The notes beneath the pieces were generated by a model. The model did not search any database. It had not been told where the DNA came from and saw only the letters and a program-made list of their open reading frames with translations. DNA of 64,000 bases, from the NCBI GenBank assembly GCA_007570785.1, contig ML660201.1, positions 49,756,316 through 49,820,315 of the forward strand. The letters run 5' to 3'. This document shows, one piece after another, positions 36,310 through 47,762 of this stretch (position 1 is its first letter; each line of letters opens with the position of its first letter). A program made the position numbers and the translations under genes. This DNA is from Antilocapra americana (taxonomy: Eukaryota; Chordata; Mammalia; Artiodactyla; Antilocapridae).

Positions 36310-36543
36310 AGAGTTCCCTGGTGGTCCAGTGGTTAAGAGTCCGCCTTGCAGTGCAGGGGACCTGGGTTCAATCTCTGACAGGGAACTAAGATCCCACATG
36401 CTACAGGGCAACCAAGTCTACTTAGCCACAGCTACTCAGCCCATGGGCCACAACTAGTCTACACACCATAACAAAAGTTCCTGCATGATGCAACGAAGAT
36501 TCTGTGTGCTGTAACTAAGACCCAGCCAAATAAATAAAAAAGG
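36310..36543 (+). mobile_element. CHR-2 SINE, long-body type
   Basis: GTTCCCTGGTGGTCCAGTGG head, ACAGGGAACTAAGATCCCAC, body with CAACGAAGATTCTGTGTGC, tail AAATAAATAAAAAAGG. Confidence 0.84.
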
Positions 36544-37849
36544 ATTTAAAGCCAGATAATGAATATCTCAATGATTCTGTCCTCAAAAGTCTACAGATGC
36601 TTCCTGCAAGAGTTTGGTTGTATGGAAGGGATGGAGTAGAAGTATTAAATCACTAGGAAATCAGGGAACTAATGACCAAAACTGATGTCTCCACCCAGAG
36701 CAACTGTTTCTGAAGAGCAATTTGGTGCTTTTCCCACCTCCTTAACCACTTTTAAGTCCTAGACCCAAGCAGACCTCAAGAATTTGATTTTTGCCTAGAA
36801 TGTCTTTAAAAGACCTGGCCTAGTCCTAGGTCATTTGGTAACAGATTCCATTCATTCCACAGATGTTGGAGGCCCATTGTACTGGACACTCAGAGGTAGA
36901 AAATCCTAGTCCCTTGCTCTCTGGGGGCTCACCTTCCAGAAGGGACTCACACATGTTAAACCAGGAGCTACAAACAGGTGGCCTGGGGGCCTTGGCCAGT
37001 TCTGTTTGATGTGTTTTGAAAAAAAGCTGAATTACAACGTGCTCAGTAGAGCACATCCCCTCCGATTCAACAAAGAGCCTCCTTACTATGTTGACTTTCC
37101 TCATTTATATTAACTGCTAGGGCCCTGAAAGCATTTGAGTTTGAGACTCAATGTGATAAATACAGCAAAAGATGTATGTGTAAGAACTGCGGTAAGGGTT
37201 GGGGATGACGAATACCTTGTTCTTGAGGGAAAAGAGAAGGAAGAGGCAAGTGTTCTGGTGTCTGAGGTCTGTGGAACGTCACAGTGAAACCCTAAGATAT
37301 GCCCTGGAGCAGAAGTATGGCACTGTCATTTGTCACCAGTAATCACCAGTGTTGTTTTGATATTTTAAAAGTGTTCTTGCACCATCTCTGAAAAGACAGC
37401 TTAGGAAGTGAATGCCATGAAGAATAATCCTTCGATGTATGATTTCTGATTGGAGACCAGCTACAGAAGCAAAGCAGAATGTAGTTTGAATGATGATTAA
37501 AGGCCTCATTACTGTGGGATTTTCTCGATGAGTTTTGTTCCCGTCCTTCTCTTCCTTTCTTGGCAGTAGCACTTAGCAGCAGGACCAACTCCTACTGTGA
37601 GGAAGGAATACGGGTCATGAAGGGGAGAGTGCTCTGAACCACAGCCTCTCCCCCTTCCAGGAATAACCCATTTGCTCTCTTCTTCCACTTCCCAACGCTA
37701 TGTGCTTGGGATCCAGGCTCCTCAAACCCGCATCTCGGCACTCTGGGTCTCTCCACTAAGTTTTCACCTCCCTGAATGTATGGCATAATTATCTTAAGAT
37801 GATTAGCTAGCTCCACCCCTGGTACGGTCCGGGTGCCAATACAGCCACC
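36544..37849. other. Intron 1, nothing firm recognised
   Basis: Unique-looking sequence with a possible MIR/L2-like piece near 36845-36960 (CATTCATTCCACAGATG...GGACACTCAGAGG). Confidence 0.45.
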
Positions 37850-38045
37850 CTTCATAATGTGTAACACCCTCCATAATGACCATCCTTGTTGATGGCTGAA
37901 CACCTATCATGTCCATTCTTGTTGATTTGACACCCCCCATATCAATACCTTTCATAACAACCATCCTCGTGGACAAACACCTTCCATAATGACTGTCCTT
38001 GTTGACATAGGACCTTCCATAATTTCACTCCCCATCAATGTGACA
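37850..38045 (+). repeat. Degenerate minisatellite, unit about 30-45 bases
   Basis: Four to five diverged copies of a unit like ACACCTTCCATAATGACC followed by ATCCTTGTTGA(C/T). Copies begin near 37864, 37899, 37928, 37977 and 38011. Unit length varies. Confidence 0.65.
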
Positions 38046-38279
38046 CCTGGGGGCTGTCCCTATCCCTCTGAATGAGGAAAGCATGTGTCTGTCTAGCCCC
38101 AAAGAGTTCCTGGAGTGAGTAGCCTTCCTCTGCTTACCTGCTTTACCTTGGGCTACCTGGTTTGCCACAGGAGTCAACTGTGTTGACCTGACCCATGTTC
38201 ATTTGAGGGAGCTTTGTTCAAAGACTTATTCTTCAAGTCAGGCTATGTGGGTGGATCTCCCCTCCCCCTCCCCTTGCCT

Positions 38280-38440
38280 TTAAGACTGCTGGAAACAGTA
38301 GTAACTACAGTAACTGTAGTGATCGTTTCATGATGTATATAAGTCAAATCATTACGCTGTACACCTAAACTCACACAGTGCTGTTTGTCAATGATATCTC
38401 ATTAAAACTTGAAGAATTTTATTAAAAAAAATTTTAAAAA
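38280..38440 (+). mobile_element. Old L1 3' end
   Basis: GTACACCTAAACTCACACAG, then TGTCAATGATATCTCATTAAAAC and an A-rich tail resemble an L1 terminus. Confidence 0.55.
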
Positions 38441-38837
38441 CTTGCTGGAAACAGCAACAACAAAAGGCAATAACCCCTAGTCCCTAAAACAAGAGGTTTA
38501 GACAAAAGGGTTGGCTGCGGCCCTGGCCCCTGGAATATGATACACCCACACTCCCTAGTCCTGTCCTGCAACTGACCAAGAGGTTGTGTCTCTGCAGTTA
38601 AGAAACAGATAGACCTGGTGTGTGTAGATTCTTATTTAACCATCTCCCTGCTAGCTTTTTATTGGAGACACTGAAACAACTGGTCTCTGATGGCAAGGTG
38701 AGACCATTGGCAAAGGACTCCAGGGAACACTAAGGAAATGGGAATTTCAGGAACTTCTGAACTTCTGGATGGCAGAGCAGGGAAAGGCCCCTCCTCCCGC
38801 TGGCGTCCCTGAGCGCACACATGGATGGGTTTGTGTT

Positions 38838-38945
38838 CTGTATTTTTGGCCACACCACGCATCATGTAGGAATCCCCCACCAGGAGTTGAACCCACATCC
38901 CCCTGCAGTGGAAGACTCTTAACCACTGGACCACTAGGGAAGTCC
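38838..38945 (-). mobile_element. CHR-2 SINE
   Basis: Minus strand: TTTTTGGCCACACCACGC, GAGTTGAACCCACATCCCC, CACTGGACCACTAGGGAAGTC. Confidence 0.85.
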
Positions 38946-40262
38946 CCAGATGGGTTTGTTTGTTTTTTTAAACTCTGCTCCTTTGATTCTTCCCCATCTG
39001 TCCTTGTGATCCTCAGTGACTTTTAAGGTCATCATGACCAACTCCTCAAGGTCTGGCAAAACGATTCATTTTAATATTTTATCAGATGTTGATGTGATTT
39101 ACACTGGCTCTGTGGCACTTCAGCATATCATTGTGTGAATTATGTACAGTGGTCATTAACTCAGTATTTGCTTACTTCTGCAATTACCCAGGGCAAAGTC
39201 TCTTACTATGCAGCTTTCTCTCCCTGTGTAAACTTCTTTGAAATCATCCTTACACTCAGTACAGTTCCATTCAATCTGGAGTTAAATGTTAAAAGCCCAG
39301 GTCTTAGGGTGGCAAGAAGCCTTAAAATGGCCATGGTCTCAGAGGGGTCTACACAAAGATGTGTTTGTTTACTCCAGACTGTGGTCTGAATGCTTTCCTG
39401 GTGGCTCAGTGGTAAAGAATCCACGGTAAAGAACCCAGGAGACCTGGGTTTTGATCCCTGGGTCAAGAAGATCGCCTGGAGAAGGGCATGGCAACCCACT
39501 CCATGGACAGAGAATTCCATGGACAGAGCGCCTGGTTGGCTACAGTCCATGGGGTTGCAGAGTCGGGCAAGACTGAGCATGTACCATGTCCAAACAGAGC
39601 GCACTGCCTAGTTATGTGTCTCTAAGATGCATCTTCGATACGGTGTGTGTCTTTGATCATAAAAGGGAAAGGCACAACAGAAGGATTTAGATGGCTCCCT
39701 GCAAACCCATCACCACTTAAAAGCATAAATAATTCAAAGCACAAGCCCTGGAGACAGTCTATCGCCAGTATCTACACTGGAGAATCATTTAGTTACTTTA
39801 GAAAATGAACCTGCATCACTGCATATAAACTTCTCTCCTAAGGAATTTGGGAATTAAGAGTAGGAAATGAATGCATGCACACAACGGTCCTCTGTTTTGA
39901 TAAACAGTTCAACAAGTCGGATTGACTGAGAATGCACAAGGTTCCTTCTGACGTTGCTCTTGGAAGTTGATTTTATTGTCTCTATGATTGTTCTAAAAGC
40001 TATGAAAATAGTAAACTAGTTTTTAATGGGAACCGTGGGTCTCTTTCACTGAGCAGGTGAGAACATGATGTCCTTTGAGCTCTGAAGTCTGTGGCTGTGA
40101 CTCCACAAGCTGGGCCCAGCCTTGTGCCTCTGTATGCCAGCACCTGGCCCGGACCGAGCTCACCATTCCCCGGAGGCACGTGGCCACAGCCAGCCTTCTT
40201 ACAATGGCAGCACCGCCCTTCCAGTCCCAGGCGCTTTGGGATCCTTGGGCCCCAGTGCAGAC
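38946..40262. other. Intron 1 before the RPL29 pseudogene
   Basis: Apart from the SINE at 39391-39587, nothing is recognised. The GC-richer part at 40080-40262 directly precedes the pseudogene and is not explained by the short RPL29 5' UTR. Confidence 0.45.
39391..39587 (+). mobile_element. Bov-tA SINE
   Basis: CTTTCCTGGTGGCTCAGTGG head with an internal duplication of GGTAAAGAA-CC; body CAACCCACTCCATGGACAG, GGGGTTGCAGAGTCGGGCAAG. Confidence 0.85.
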
Positions 40263-40982
40263 GTGGCCAAGTCTAAGAACTACACCACTCACAACCAGTC
40301 CTGAAAATGTCTCGGAAACGGCATCAGGAAACCCCGATCACGATGATATGAATCTCTTAAGGGGGTGGACCCCAGCTTACTGAAGAACATGCGCTTGGCC
40401 GGGAAGCACAGGAAGAAGGGCCTGGAGAAGGTGCTGGCCCACAGTGCCAAGGCCATGAGTGCGCCTGCTGAGGCTGGGGAGGCTCTCACAAAGTCCAAGG
40501 AGAACAAGTCCAAGATCCCGCAGGGTGGCTGCCACACACTCAGTCAGCTTACTTCCACTGCTCACCCCTAGCCCAGGAAACATGCTTGTGCCCGCATCAC
40601 CAAGAGTCTCAGGCTCTGCTGGCCAAAGTCCCGGGCCAAGGCTCACACCAACGCCCAGTCACCGGCAGCTGTGGCTGTGGCTTATTTTCTGGTTCTCAAG
40701 GGTGCCCAGGCTCCCACAAAGGCTCCAGAGTAGAGGCCTGGAAAAGGAAATGGCAACCTGCTCCAGTATGTTTGCCCAGAGAATCCCATAGACAGAGGAG
40801 CCTGGCGGGCCACAGCCCATGGGGTCCCAGAGAGTCGGTCACGACTGAAGCAACGTCGCACAGCACAGAGGACTCTGTCTGTCGATGTGAGGAGAGGAGC
40901 GCTGGTGTGACCCCTCTGCTGCTGCTGCTGTCTGCACGGGGCTGCTGTCCTCTGCGTTGGTGCAAATGAATCCGAGGCAGGA
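40263..40982 (+). pseudogene. RPL29: Processed pseudogene of ribosomal protein L29, split by a SINE
   Basis: The intronless sequence from 40263 to 40733 reads in one frame for 157 codons and matches RPL29, a short lysine-rich protein of the large ribosomal subunit (about 157-159 residues). It opens GTG-GCC-AAG-TCT-AAG, with the start codon mutated ATG to GTG, keeps TTHNQS near the start, and ends KGAQAPTKAPE before TAG. Premature stops are TGA at 40302 and 40344 (both read as CGA to TGA CpG decay) and TAG at 40569. No indel breaks the frame. Directly at the stop codon a Bov-A type SINE is inserted (40737-40866). RPL29-like 3' UTR resumes after it (GCTGGTGTGACCCC to GAGGCAGG), with the poly(A) signal decayed to AATGAA. 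It lies sense within CDCP1 intron 1 and is not expected to make protein. Confidence 0.88.
40737..40866 (+). mobile_element. Bov-A type SINE inserted in RPL29 pseudogene
   Basis: The sequence from GGAAATGGCAACC to GTCGGTCACGACTGAAG is the tRNA-less BovB-derived part of a Bov SINE. Short AGAGG direct repeats flank it (40732-40736 and 40867-40871). It separates the pseudogene stop codon from the pseudogene 3' UTR and is therefore younger than the pseudogene. Confidence 0.8.
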
Positions 40983-41398
40983 TTTGTCAGAAAGGAAACA
41001 GGTGCACACCAGATGTCTCTGGGCCTTCCGCCTCTCTTGGGCATGCCTGGTCCTCCTTCTGCGGCTTCTTCGTTGCCCTGACCCCTGCCCCCGCCCCATC
41101 CAGGGCAGGTCTGGGTCCCAGTTCTACCCTGGTGTGAGGTCGTACTTGGTCACCCCCAGGCCCTTTGTTTATAACTGTGGTCGATGTCCAGGCCTTCCTG
41201 GTGTGTTGACTGATGATTGCAGTGTTTAATGCATGGGCTTAAAGTGTGGCCCTGTTCTTTAAGGAGTTTGTGAAGCTCCCATGCTGGCTTTGAAACCAAC
41301 TCTGTCATTTCCAGGAGTTCCAAAGAGCTCCGGTTCCATAGTCCTTTATGTCTCATTGCAGAGAAGAATTCGTGGAGAGCAAAGTGATACATGAGTGA

Positions 41399-41607
41399 AA
41401 GTGTTAGGTGCTCAGTTGTGTCCAACCCTTTGCAACCCTATGGACTGTAATCCTCCAGGCTCCTTTGTCCATGGGATTCGCCAGGCCAGAATACTGGAGT
41501 GGGTAGCCATTCCCTTCTCCAGGAGATCTTCCCAACCCAGGGATCGATCCTGAGTCTCTTGAATTGTAGGCAGATTCTTTACCATCTGAGCTACCAGAGA
41601 AGCACAG
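41399..41607 (-). mobile_element. Bov-tA SINE with 18-base target-site duplication
   Basis: Minus strand: GTTAGGTGCTCAGTTGTGTCC to CCATCTGAGCTACCAGAGAAGC. Flanks AAAGTGATACATGAGTGA (41381-41398) and AAAGTGATACATAAGTGA (41608-41625) match with one mismatch. Confidence 0.92.
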
Positions 41608-41625
41608 AAAGTGATACATAAGTGA

Positions 41626-43269
41626 TTTATTAGAATAGGATGTGAGGTTTACAAGGGGATGGGCAAGAAATGCTATGCCCTGAGAACTTACTGGGCTACA
41701 GTTTTTTATAATCAAAGGAAAAGTGAGGAGGAGGAGAAGAACTTCTTTATCTTACTTGAGTAGATGTTATGCTTCCATCATCAGCTCCTCCTCCAAGTTG
41801 AGCAGGGGAGTTTTCTTGTCCCTACATGGTCAAGATAGGTCCACAAACTTACTGAGCTCACTGGGCAGGATGTGGGGCTCCATGGCACCACTGTTTCATT
41901 GTTTGGGGGCATGTCTTGCACTTCTCCGGTATGGTTCTGCTGCCAAGCAAGCCTGCTTGGTTTTGTGGTTAAGCAAACCAACTCTCTTGAGTCATCATTA
42001 ACTCACAGGGGTCCCCATATTTTTCCTACTTATAATCCCCTGGTGGGAGTAACTATTTAATCACCTATTTTGTCCCTCTGAGGCCCTGTCCTGTGGCCTC
42101 CCATCCCTCCAGACTTCCAGCAATAGCCCGAACCAGTCCCCAACCCCGGCCCAACCACCGTCAGGCTCCTCTGTCCATGGGATTTTTCAGGCAAGAATAC
42201 TGGCGTGTGTTGCCATTGCCTTCTCCAGGGGATCTTCCCAACCCAGGGATCTAACCCTTATCTCCTGCATTGCTGGCGGATTCTTTACTGCTGAGCCACC
42301 TGGGAGGACCCACTCAGCTTCTTTGTGGGGATGCTGTGTGTGTGGTCTCTTCTTTTTTACGTCCAAGATAGAGAATGAAGAAAGATTTGCCCTCTACTGC
42401 AAAAGGCTGCTTTTCCCACACCAACCCAGACAATAAGGTGGGTGGAGTGGCGAGGGGGACAGGGTTGGGGCCGGGGGAGAGGGTTGGGGTGGGGGGAGGT
42501 GTGCCTTCTCAATCAAGCCCTGCCTGATTTCCGAACCAGTGAAGGAGGGAGCAGCTCTGACACCTGGAAGGACAGGTGGGAGTCTCCTACCAGGAGAAGG
42601 TATTTCCTCCCCAGCTAACCAGAGGTCTAGGTTGAGATTCTCGAAGCCTAAGTAAAGAGGAGGGAGATTCATTAGAGGGGGTTTGGGGCATTCTCCTTGA
42701 ATGTCAGTGTGATTTCGCCCATGCATCCCACTGACAGTGGCCTTCAGAAGTGAGCCTCTGCAGCCGGGGTTTCGGGAGATGCTTTTCTCCCAAGACCTGG
42801 CACGAGCCCTTTACACCCAGTGCTCCGTTCCAGAGTGATGGCTGCTTTTTGTCTGCTGCCAACTCGGCCGCTTGCCTCTCACGCCCACAGCCCCCGGGCA
42901 AGCCTCACAAAGCCACCCGCGTCTCAACATGCCAGGTTCCCTTTTCTCGGGTCCTTGCCCAGAGTTACTGCCAAACAACAACAAAAAAATCACACAGAAG
43001 AAGAACCACACCCCAAACATTGTGAATTCCAGGGAACTCTCCATCTTCAGCTTAAATTCAGAACCACATTTGCAAATGATCTTGAAACAGTGCCTGTTTA
43101 ACTATTTTAAACAAATGCCTGTCCCTTTTGATAGCCTGGAGAGTCTCTAATGAGCCAGCCGCTGGGAAATGTTTCGTTCCGTTTCGCTTGACTGTTGGCT
43201 CCTGGCTGGCCATGTGTGGAATTCTCTGGGCAGGGCTGGGCCGGCCGTAAGACAGTGTTCATGTGCTGG
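41626..43269. other. Intron 1, unique sequence around one SINE
   Basis: A purine-rich G tract lies at 42436-42500. No gene is seen. Confidence 0.45.
42162..42312 (-). mobile_element. Bov-tA SINE, 3'-truncated
   Basis: Minus strand: GTCAGGCTCCTCTGTCCATGG to TGCTGAGCCACCTGGGAGG. The Bov-A 3' portion is missing. Confidence 0.84.
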
Positions 43270-43480
43270 CCTCCGGTGTCAGGCTGCTCAGGCTCAAATC
43301 TGGCCCTGCCTCTTACTAATCACATGTGCCTGGGCAAGTTCCTTGACCTCTCTGAACCTCGGCTTTGTCATCTTTAAAATGCAGGTTAACATCAGAACCT
43401 GCTCCGTGGGGTAGCCGTGAGCATTTTATCGAGTGCAAGCACAGACCCTGCACGTATTAAGTACTCAGTGTTATTCTGAA
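43270..43480 (+). mobile_element. MIRb SINE
   Basis: CTCAAATCTGGCCCTGCCTC, TGGGCAAGTTCCTTGACCTC, CTGAACCTCGGCTTTGTCATC match MIRb. Confidence 0.68.
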
Positions 43481-44394
43481 GGCTGGCCTGGTATCTAGAC
43501 TCCAAAGGCTTCGCAGCCGAGGAAGACTGATTAGTTCCTGAAACAGCAGCTTTCCCTGCGGTCGTTTTGGATGTGGATACGGGAAATTAACTATTTCCAG
43601 GCCGGAAGATGGCTGGTCTTCCCGCCATTGGTGAGACTTTCCCCTTGGTTTGCCAGTCCGTGAACAGACCTGGCCAAGGCCATGCCAAAGAGATTTAGGG
43701 TGGCTGCACCAGTTTTTCCTCCACAGCCTGCAGGCCATGCGGCCCCAGGTCCACTAGATTAATAATACTTTAACTTTGGTGGTGTGAGAGGCTGGCACTT
43801 GCTCCCAAAACAGGCCTTGTTCTGATGGGTTATGTTGGTACCCATGCCGAGGCCCTTGGTGTCAGCCAACGACTCCAAGTACTTGATCACAATGGCAGCA
43901 CTTCTTCCCCTCCTGCTGGTTGATTCCGTCAGCTTTGGCAGCTTCCAGGAGGGCAGCTCAATGTGGTACCCTGGTGGGGGTGGGGAGGGCAAGTGTATGG
44001 AGTTTAAAACAGAATCTCCCAGTTGCCTCCTGAGCTCAGCAGACAGGGACATGAAGTCACTTCTCTGAGTCTCAAAGGGATGCTGAATTTGAATGAATCC
44101 ACACTCGTGGAAGGATCTTAATAGCTGGGCAGGGCAGGGCCAGGGCAGCGGAGGTGTGGAAAATGTCAGGAAGCACTCACCCTTGCACAACCCTGAGTGT
44201 GATGGTTTGCTTCTAGGCAGCTAACTTGCCCTGCCCTCTCCCAGCCCAGCCCAGCCCAGCCAGGACTCTGGGCTCTAGGTTGAGAGCCAAGCTGCTGCTA
44301 CAGTTGTTTCTCTACTTCACACCTTCCACAGCGCCCCACGAGTACTGCCCCAGGAGTTATGATGTGCTTTCTGTCATTACTAATATCAGCAATA
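43481..44394. other. Intron 1, unexplained 143-codon minus-strand frame
   Basis: The minus strand is open from 44190 to 43759. I do not recognise the peptide, and flanking splice signals are unclear. Conservation would have to decide; chance is the likelier explanation. A short CCAGC tandem occurs at 44241-44263. Confidence 0.35.
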
Positions 44395-44630
44395 ACAGAT
44401 AGCATTGATTACCTGGCACTGTTCTGAGCAGTTCACAGGTACTTTCTCATTTAGTCCTTACAACTGTTCCATTATTACGCTCCTTTGCAGGTAGGAAAAG
44501 TAAGACACAGAGAAGGTAAGGAATTTGTCTAGCGGGACACCACTGGTAAGTGGTTCCAAACCAGGAATTGATCCCAGGGAGTCAGATTCTAGCATCCAAG
44601 CTTTTCACCACTACACAAAGCTGCCAAGGT
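44395..44630 (+). mobile_element. MIR SINE
   Basis: TACCTGGCACTGTTCTGAGC, TTCTCATTTAGTCCTTACAAC, GACACAGAGAAGGTAAGG and AATTGATCCCAGGGAGTCAG give a near full-length MIR. Confidence 0.75.
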
Positions 44631-44639
44631 ATCCCGGTC

Positions 44640-44960
44640 CCACTAGGTGAAGCCCGAACTCCATGGCAGCAACCAGGCCCTTCCCAGCCTGGCCCCTGCC
44701 TCTGTCTCCAGCCTCCTCAACCTGCTCTCTAGCCAAACCAGACTCCCTGGAGTGACTCCAAGGAAGGTCTTCTTCACACTTGTGACGCTGCACCTGCCTT
44801 TCCCTCCGCCTGTCTTTCTTGACACCCATTTCTCTGCAGGCAAACTCCTTACTCATTTTTCTAGACCCCGCTCTTAAGTCTGCTCTATGAAGTCTTCCTT
44901 GACCACCCCAGATGGTTCATAGCTGACCTCAGCATCTTCAGAGTACCTTGACCTTCCTTA
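44640..44960 (+). mobile_element. L2 LINE 3' fragment
   Basis: CTTCCCAGCCTGGCCCCTGCC, CAGCCTCCTCAACCTGCTC and GAAGTCTTCCTTGACCACCCC are typical L2 3' end sequence. Confidence 0.65.
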
Positions 44961-45060
44961 GTGCCCTCAAGTTGCTGACTATCCCACGGGGTTACATGGG
45001 GCAGACAGACAGGCAAACGTACACTCAGTTCTGTGAATTCAGCAATTGTCTCCCGTAAGG

Positions 45061-45242
45061 CAGGGGTCAACCTCCAATATCTAACGCCTGATGACCTGAG
45101 GGGGAGCTGATATAATAATAACAGAAATAAAGTGCACAATAAATGTAATGCACTTGAAGTATTCCAAAACCCCTCACCCCCAGCCGTAGGAAAATTGTCT
45201 TCCATGAAGCCGGTCCCCCATGTGGACGAAGGTTGGGGGCTG
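45061..45242 (+). mobile_element. Short hAT-type DNA transposon
   Basis: Starts CAGGGGTCAACC and ends GGTTGGGGGCTG. It contains AACGCCTGATGACCTGAGG, a short ATAATAATAAC stretch, AAGTGCACAATAAATGTAATG and GGAAAATTGTCTTCCATG. It is the same non-autonomous family, with the same internal deletion, as the copy at 61011-61522. Confidence 0.65.
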
Positions 45243-46634
45243 CGGCCCTGAGGGGTAAAGGCGGGAGGGGTCGTGGGAATGGTGTGATCTGCGGGGTGGG
45301 AGGGTGAACCACCGTTCCTTCTACTGCTGTCTCTTCCTCTGCCTCTCGTGTTATGAGCATCTCCAGTCTAAGAAGCTGAATTGTGCAAACCTGGACCCTA
45401 AAATCAGGGGTCTGCTCTGTGGGGGAGCAAATTCCCGCCATCAACCCCGTGGACTCACAGAGAAGAATGTGGGTATGCAGTGGGATGTCTTCCCAAGACA
45501 AGACAGGGCTGCTTCTCCAGAAGTGATTATCTCCTTATGGGCTTGCCTGGGAATCTGACTCCCACGCGGGGCTGCAGCTGATCAGTCACGCTGATTCACA
45601 GTCATACCGCTTGGCTCCGGTGTCCAAGTTCTCAACCTCCTGGGCATTCGTGTCAGGCATCTTCATATGTGTCTCCTGGCACCCAGGCTGAGCCCAGACC
45701 CTGGCTGGGAGCTGTTCTGTTCATCTTCGTTGGACAGAGAGAGTGGATGAGAGCAGAATCTCCCAGGAAACCACACCCAGAGGCAGCAGATTCTGACCTG
45801 TCTAAGAAACTGTAAATCACATTTGGAGGTCTTTGAACCTGTACTGGCCACATCTGGGAACAGATAACTTCCCGGTGTTTCCCTGGTGAATCCCCTTCCT
45901 TGCATTTGCCTCCCTTACAAAGACGGAGTCTGGCAGGGAGAAGGAGTAACAGGGGCATTAGTATAATATCCTGTGATAGGTGATTAATGAATGGTGAATA
46001 ATGAATGGTGGTGATTAAAACAATTGGAAATTCCCGCCCAAGGAGCCCCTGGTGAGGCAGAAACTCGAAAGGCATCCTAATAAGGAGAGGTCAGAAGCAG
46101 GGGAGCCGAGGATGAGAGCTGTGACTCACATGCCCACGTGTGGCGCCTGCAGGCTCTCCAGCCGGCAGCCCACGCACTGCTAACCTAAGGGTCGCCTTGG
46201 ATTTCTTTCAGCCCATGAGCTCTCGAAATTGCGCCGGAATCTGGAGCTTTGTCTGGGTTCCTGTGAACTTGGGTAATAGATCTTCAAAAATCACCAGACC
46301 AATGAAATACCAAGTTCCTGGGGAGACAAAAGAAAGAGACGCTGAAGAAGAAGACGCCCGCCCATTTTCTTTAAATCACAACGCATTTATAAAGCACTCA
46401 GATCTGCCAAGCGTGACTGGTGGGGGTTGGGGTGGGGGTCGTGGTAGGAGGTTGAGATTCATCTACTGGGTTGAAATTTTCATTTCAAGGGGTGACGGAT
46501 GGTGGTGATCGTGCAACAGGGAAGATGTGCAAGCAAGATGTCCTTCTCAAATGCCAAGCATTTGTGATAAATGAGTTATAAGTTATTTTACTCAGGCTGT
46601 GGGGGTCTCTCTGCTACTTTTATTATAGCAAAAT
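45243..46634. other. Intron 1, nothing recognised
   Basis: Unique-looking sequence; frames of 122-144 codons lack family likeness. Confidence 0.45.
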
Positions 46635-46845
46635 AAAAGTGAAAATTGAAAGTTAGCTGCACAGTCCTGTCTGACTTTGCGATCGCATGGACTATAGCCT
46701 CCCTGGCTCCTCTGTCCATGGAATTCTCCAGGCAAGAGTACTGGAGTGGGTTGCCATTAAAAATCCCATGGACAGAGGAGACTGGCGGGCTACAGTCCAA
46801 AGGGTTGCAAAGAGTCGGACATGGCTGAGCGATTGAGCACACACG
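46635..46845. repeat. Two Bov SINE fragments in inverted orientation
   Basis: 46635-46763 is a minus-strand Bov-A body (CCATGGAATTCTCCAGGCAAG, GAGTGGGTTGCCATT). It is joined directly to a plus-strand body at 46764-46845 (AAAATCCCATGGACAGAGG, AAGAGTCGGACATGGCTGAG). The two halves can pair as a hairpin. Confidence 0.83.
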
Positions 46846-47100
46846 CAAGGGGTTAGCATTGATGAGGGCTGGGTAAAGAGGGTCCAGGTTTTAAGTATAT
46901 TCATGGTTGAATCATTATCTTCTCCCTCTGGCTGTCCCCCTCCAGCTGGTGTGTTAATCTTTGAGGATGAGGGGGGAGCAGTTGAAAATGACAGTCCAGT
47001 GGGTGATGTGGCCTTGGCCACATGAACACAGCATATAATGAAAGATCCCCTCCTGCTGCAAAGGCAAGTAAGGCCTTCAGTGTTGCCTGGGCTCCGGACC

Positions 47101-47234
47101 CGTGGCTGGATGGTATCACTGACTCTATGGACATGAGTGCAAGTAAGCTCCGGGAATTGGTGATGGACAGGAAAGTGTGGCGTGCTGCAGTCCATGGGGT
47201 TGCAAAGAGATGGACATGACTGAACTGAACTGAA
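47101..47234 (+). mobile_element. BovB LINE 3' fragment
   Basis: 134-base BovB 3' end (GGCTGGATGGTATCACTGAC to CTGAACTGAACTGAA). The flanks are CTGGGCTCCGGACC (47087-47100) and CTGGGCTCTGGACC (47235-47248), a 14-base duplication with one CpG-type change. Confidence 0.87.
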
Positions 47235-47248
47235 CTGGGCTCTGGACC

Positions 47249-47762
47249 ATGGGGGGCTTCTCTGGTCTGGGGCACTGAAGGAGAGGTATGAACTAGGGCC
47301 TGACCGGAGAGCATTCCAGGTTGTTCATCTCAAAGTACGAGCAAAGAAACATGGTTAGATGTTAAAAGTCCTCCCAAGTGACTCATTTAAATCATCTGGC
47401 AAGGCTTCATCTGCTTTGTTTCCAAAATGAATTTGGATGAAAATCTGGGTTATTTAGACCCCAAAATAAAGCAAAAACAGAAGTAAGAACTGGCATACTC
47501 AATCATTAGCGTTGGGACATTTGGCTTTCCATCTGGAGAAAAAATAAATGAAAGGGAGTCCCTACCTCCTACTGTAGGGATTTAAAAAAAAACAAAAGTT
47601 TCCAGTTCAGACTCCCAGGTCCCAGAGTGGGCCTATTCTGACTTAGAACTTTATCGTTTTTAAAGCCCTTCACAGATCATTTAGTCTAGACTGTTAACCC
47701 CCAGAGGACATGGACTCTGGCTGCTTCTATTAAATCATTTGCACCAACGATAGTCCCTAGAA
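47249..47762. other. Intron 1; L2-like tail at its end
   Basis: 47675-47762 (AGACTGTTAACCCCCAGAGG, then TCCCTAGAACATAG) resembles an L2 3' end, cut by the BovB that follows. The rest is unique. Confidence 0.45.

Noticed and set aside
46140..46508. 122-codon plus-strand frame
   Set aside because: Composition changes abruptly to glycine-rich low complexity, and no domain or splice context is visible.
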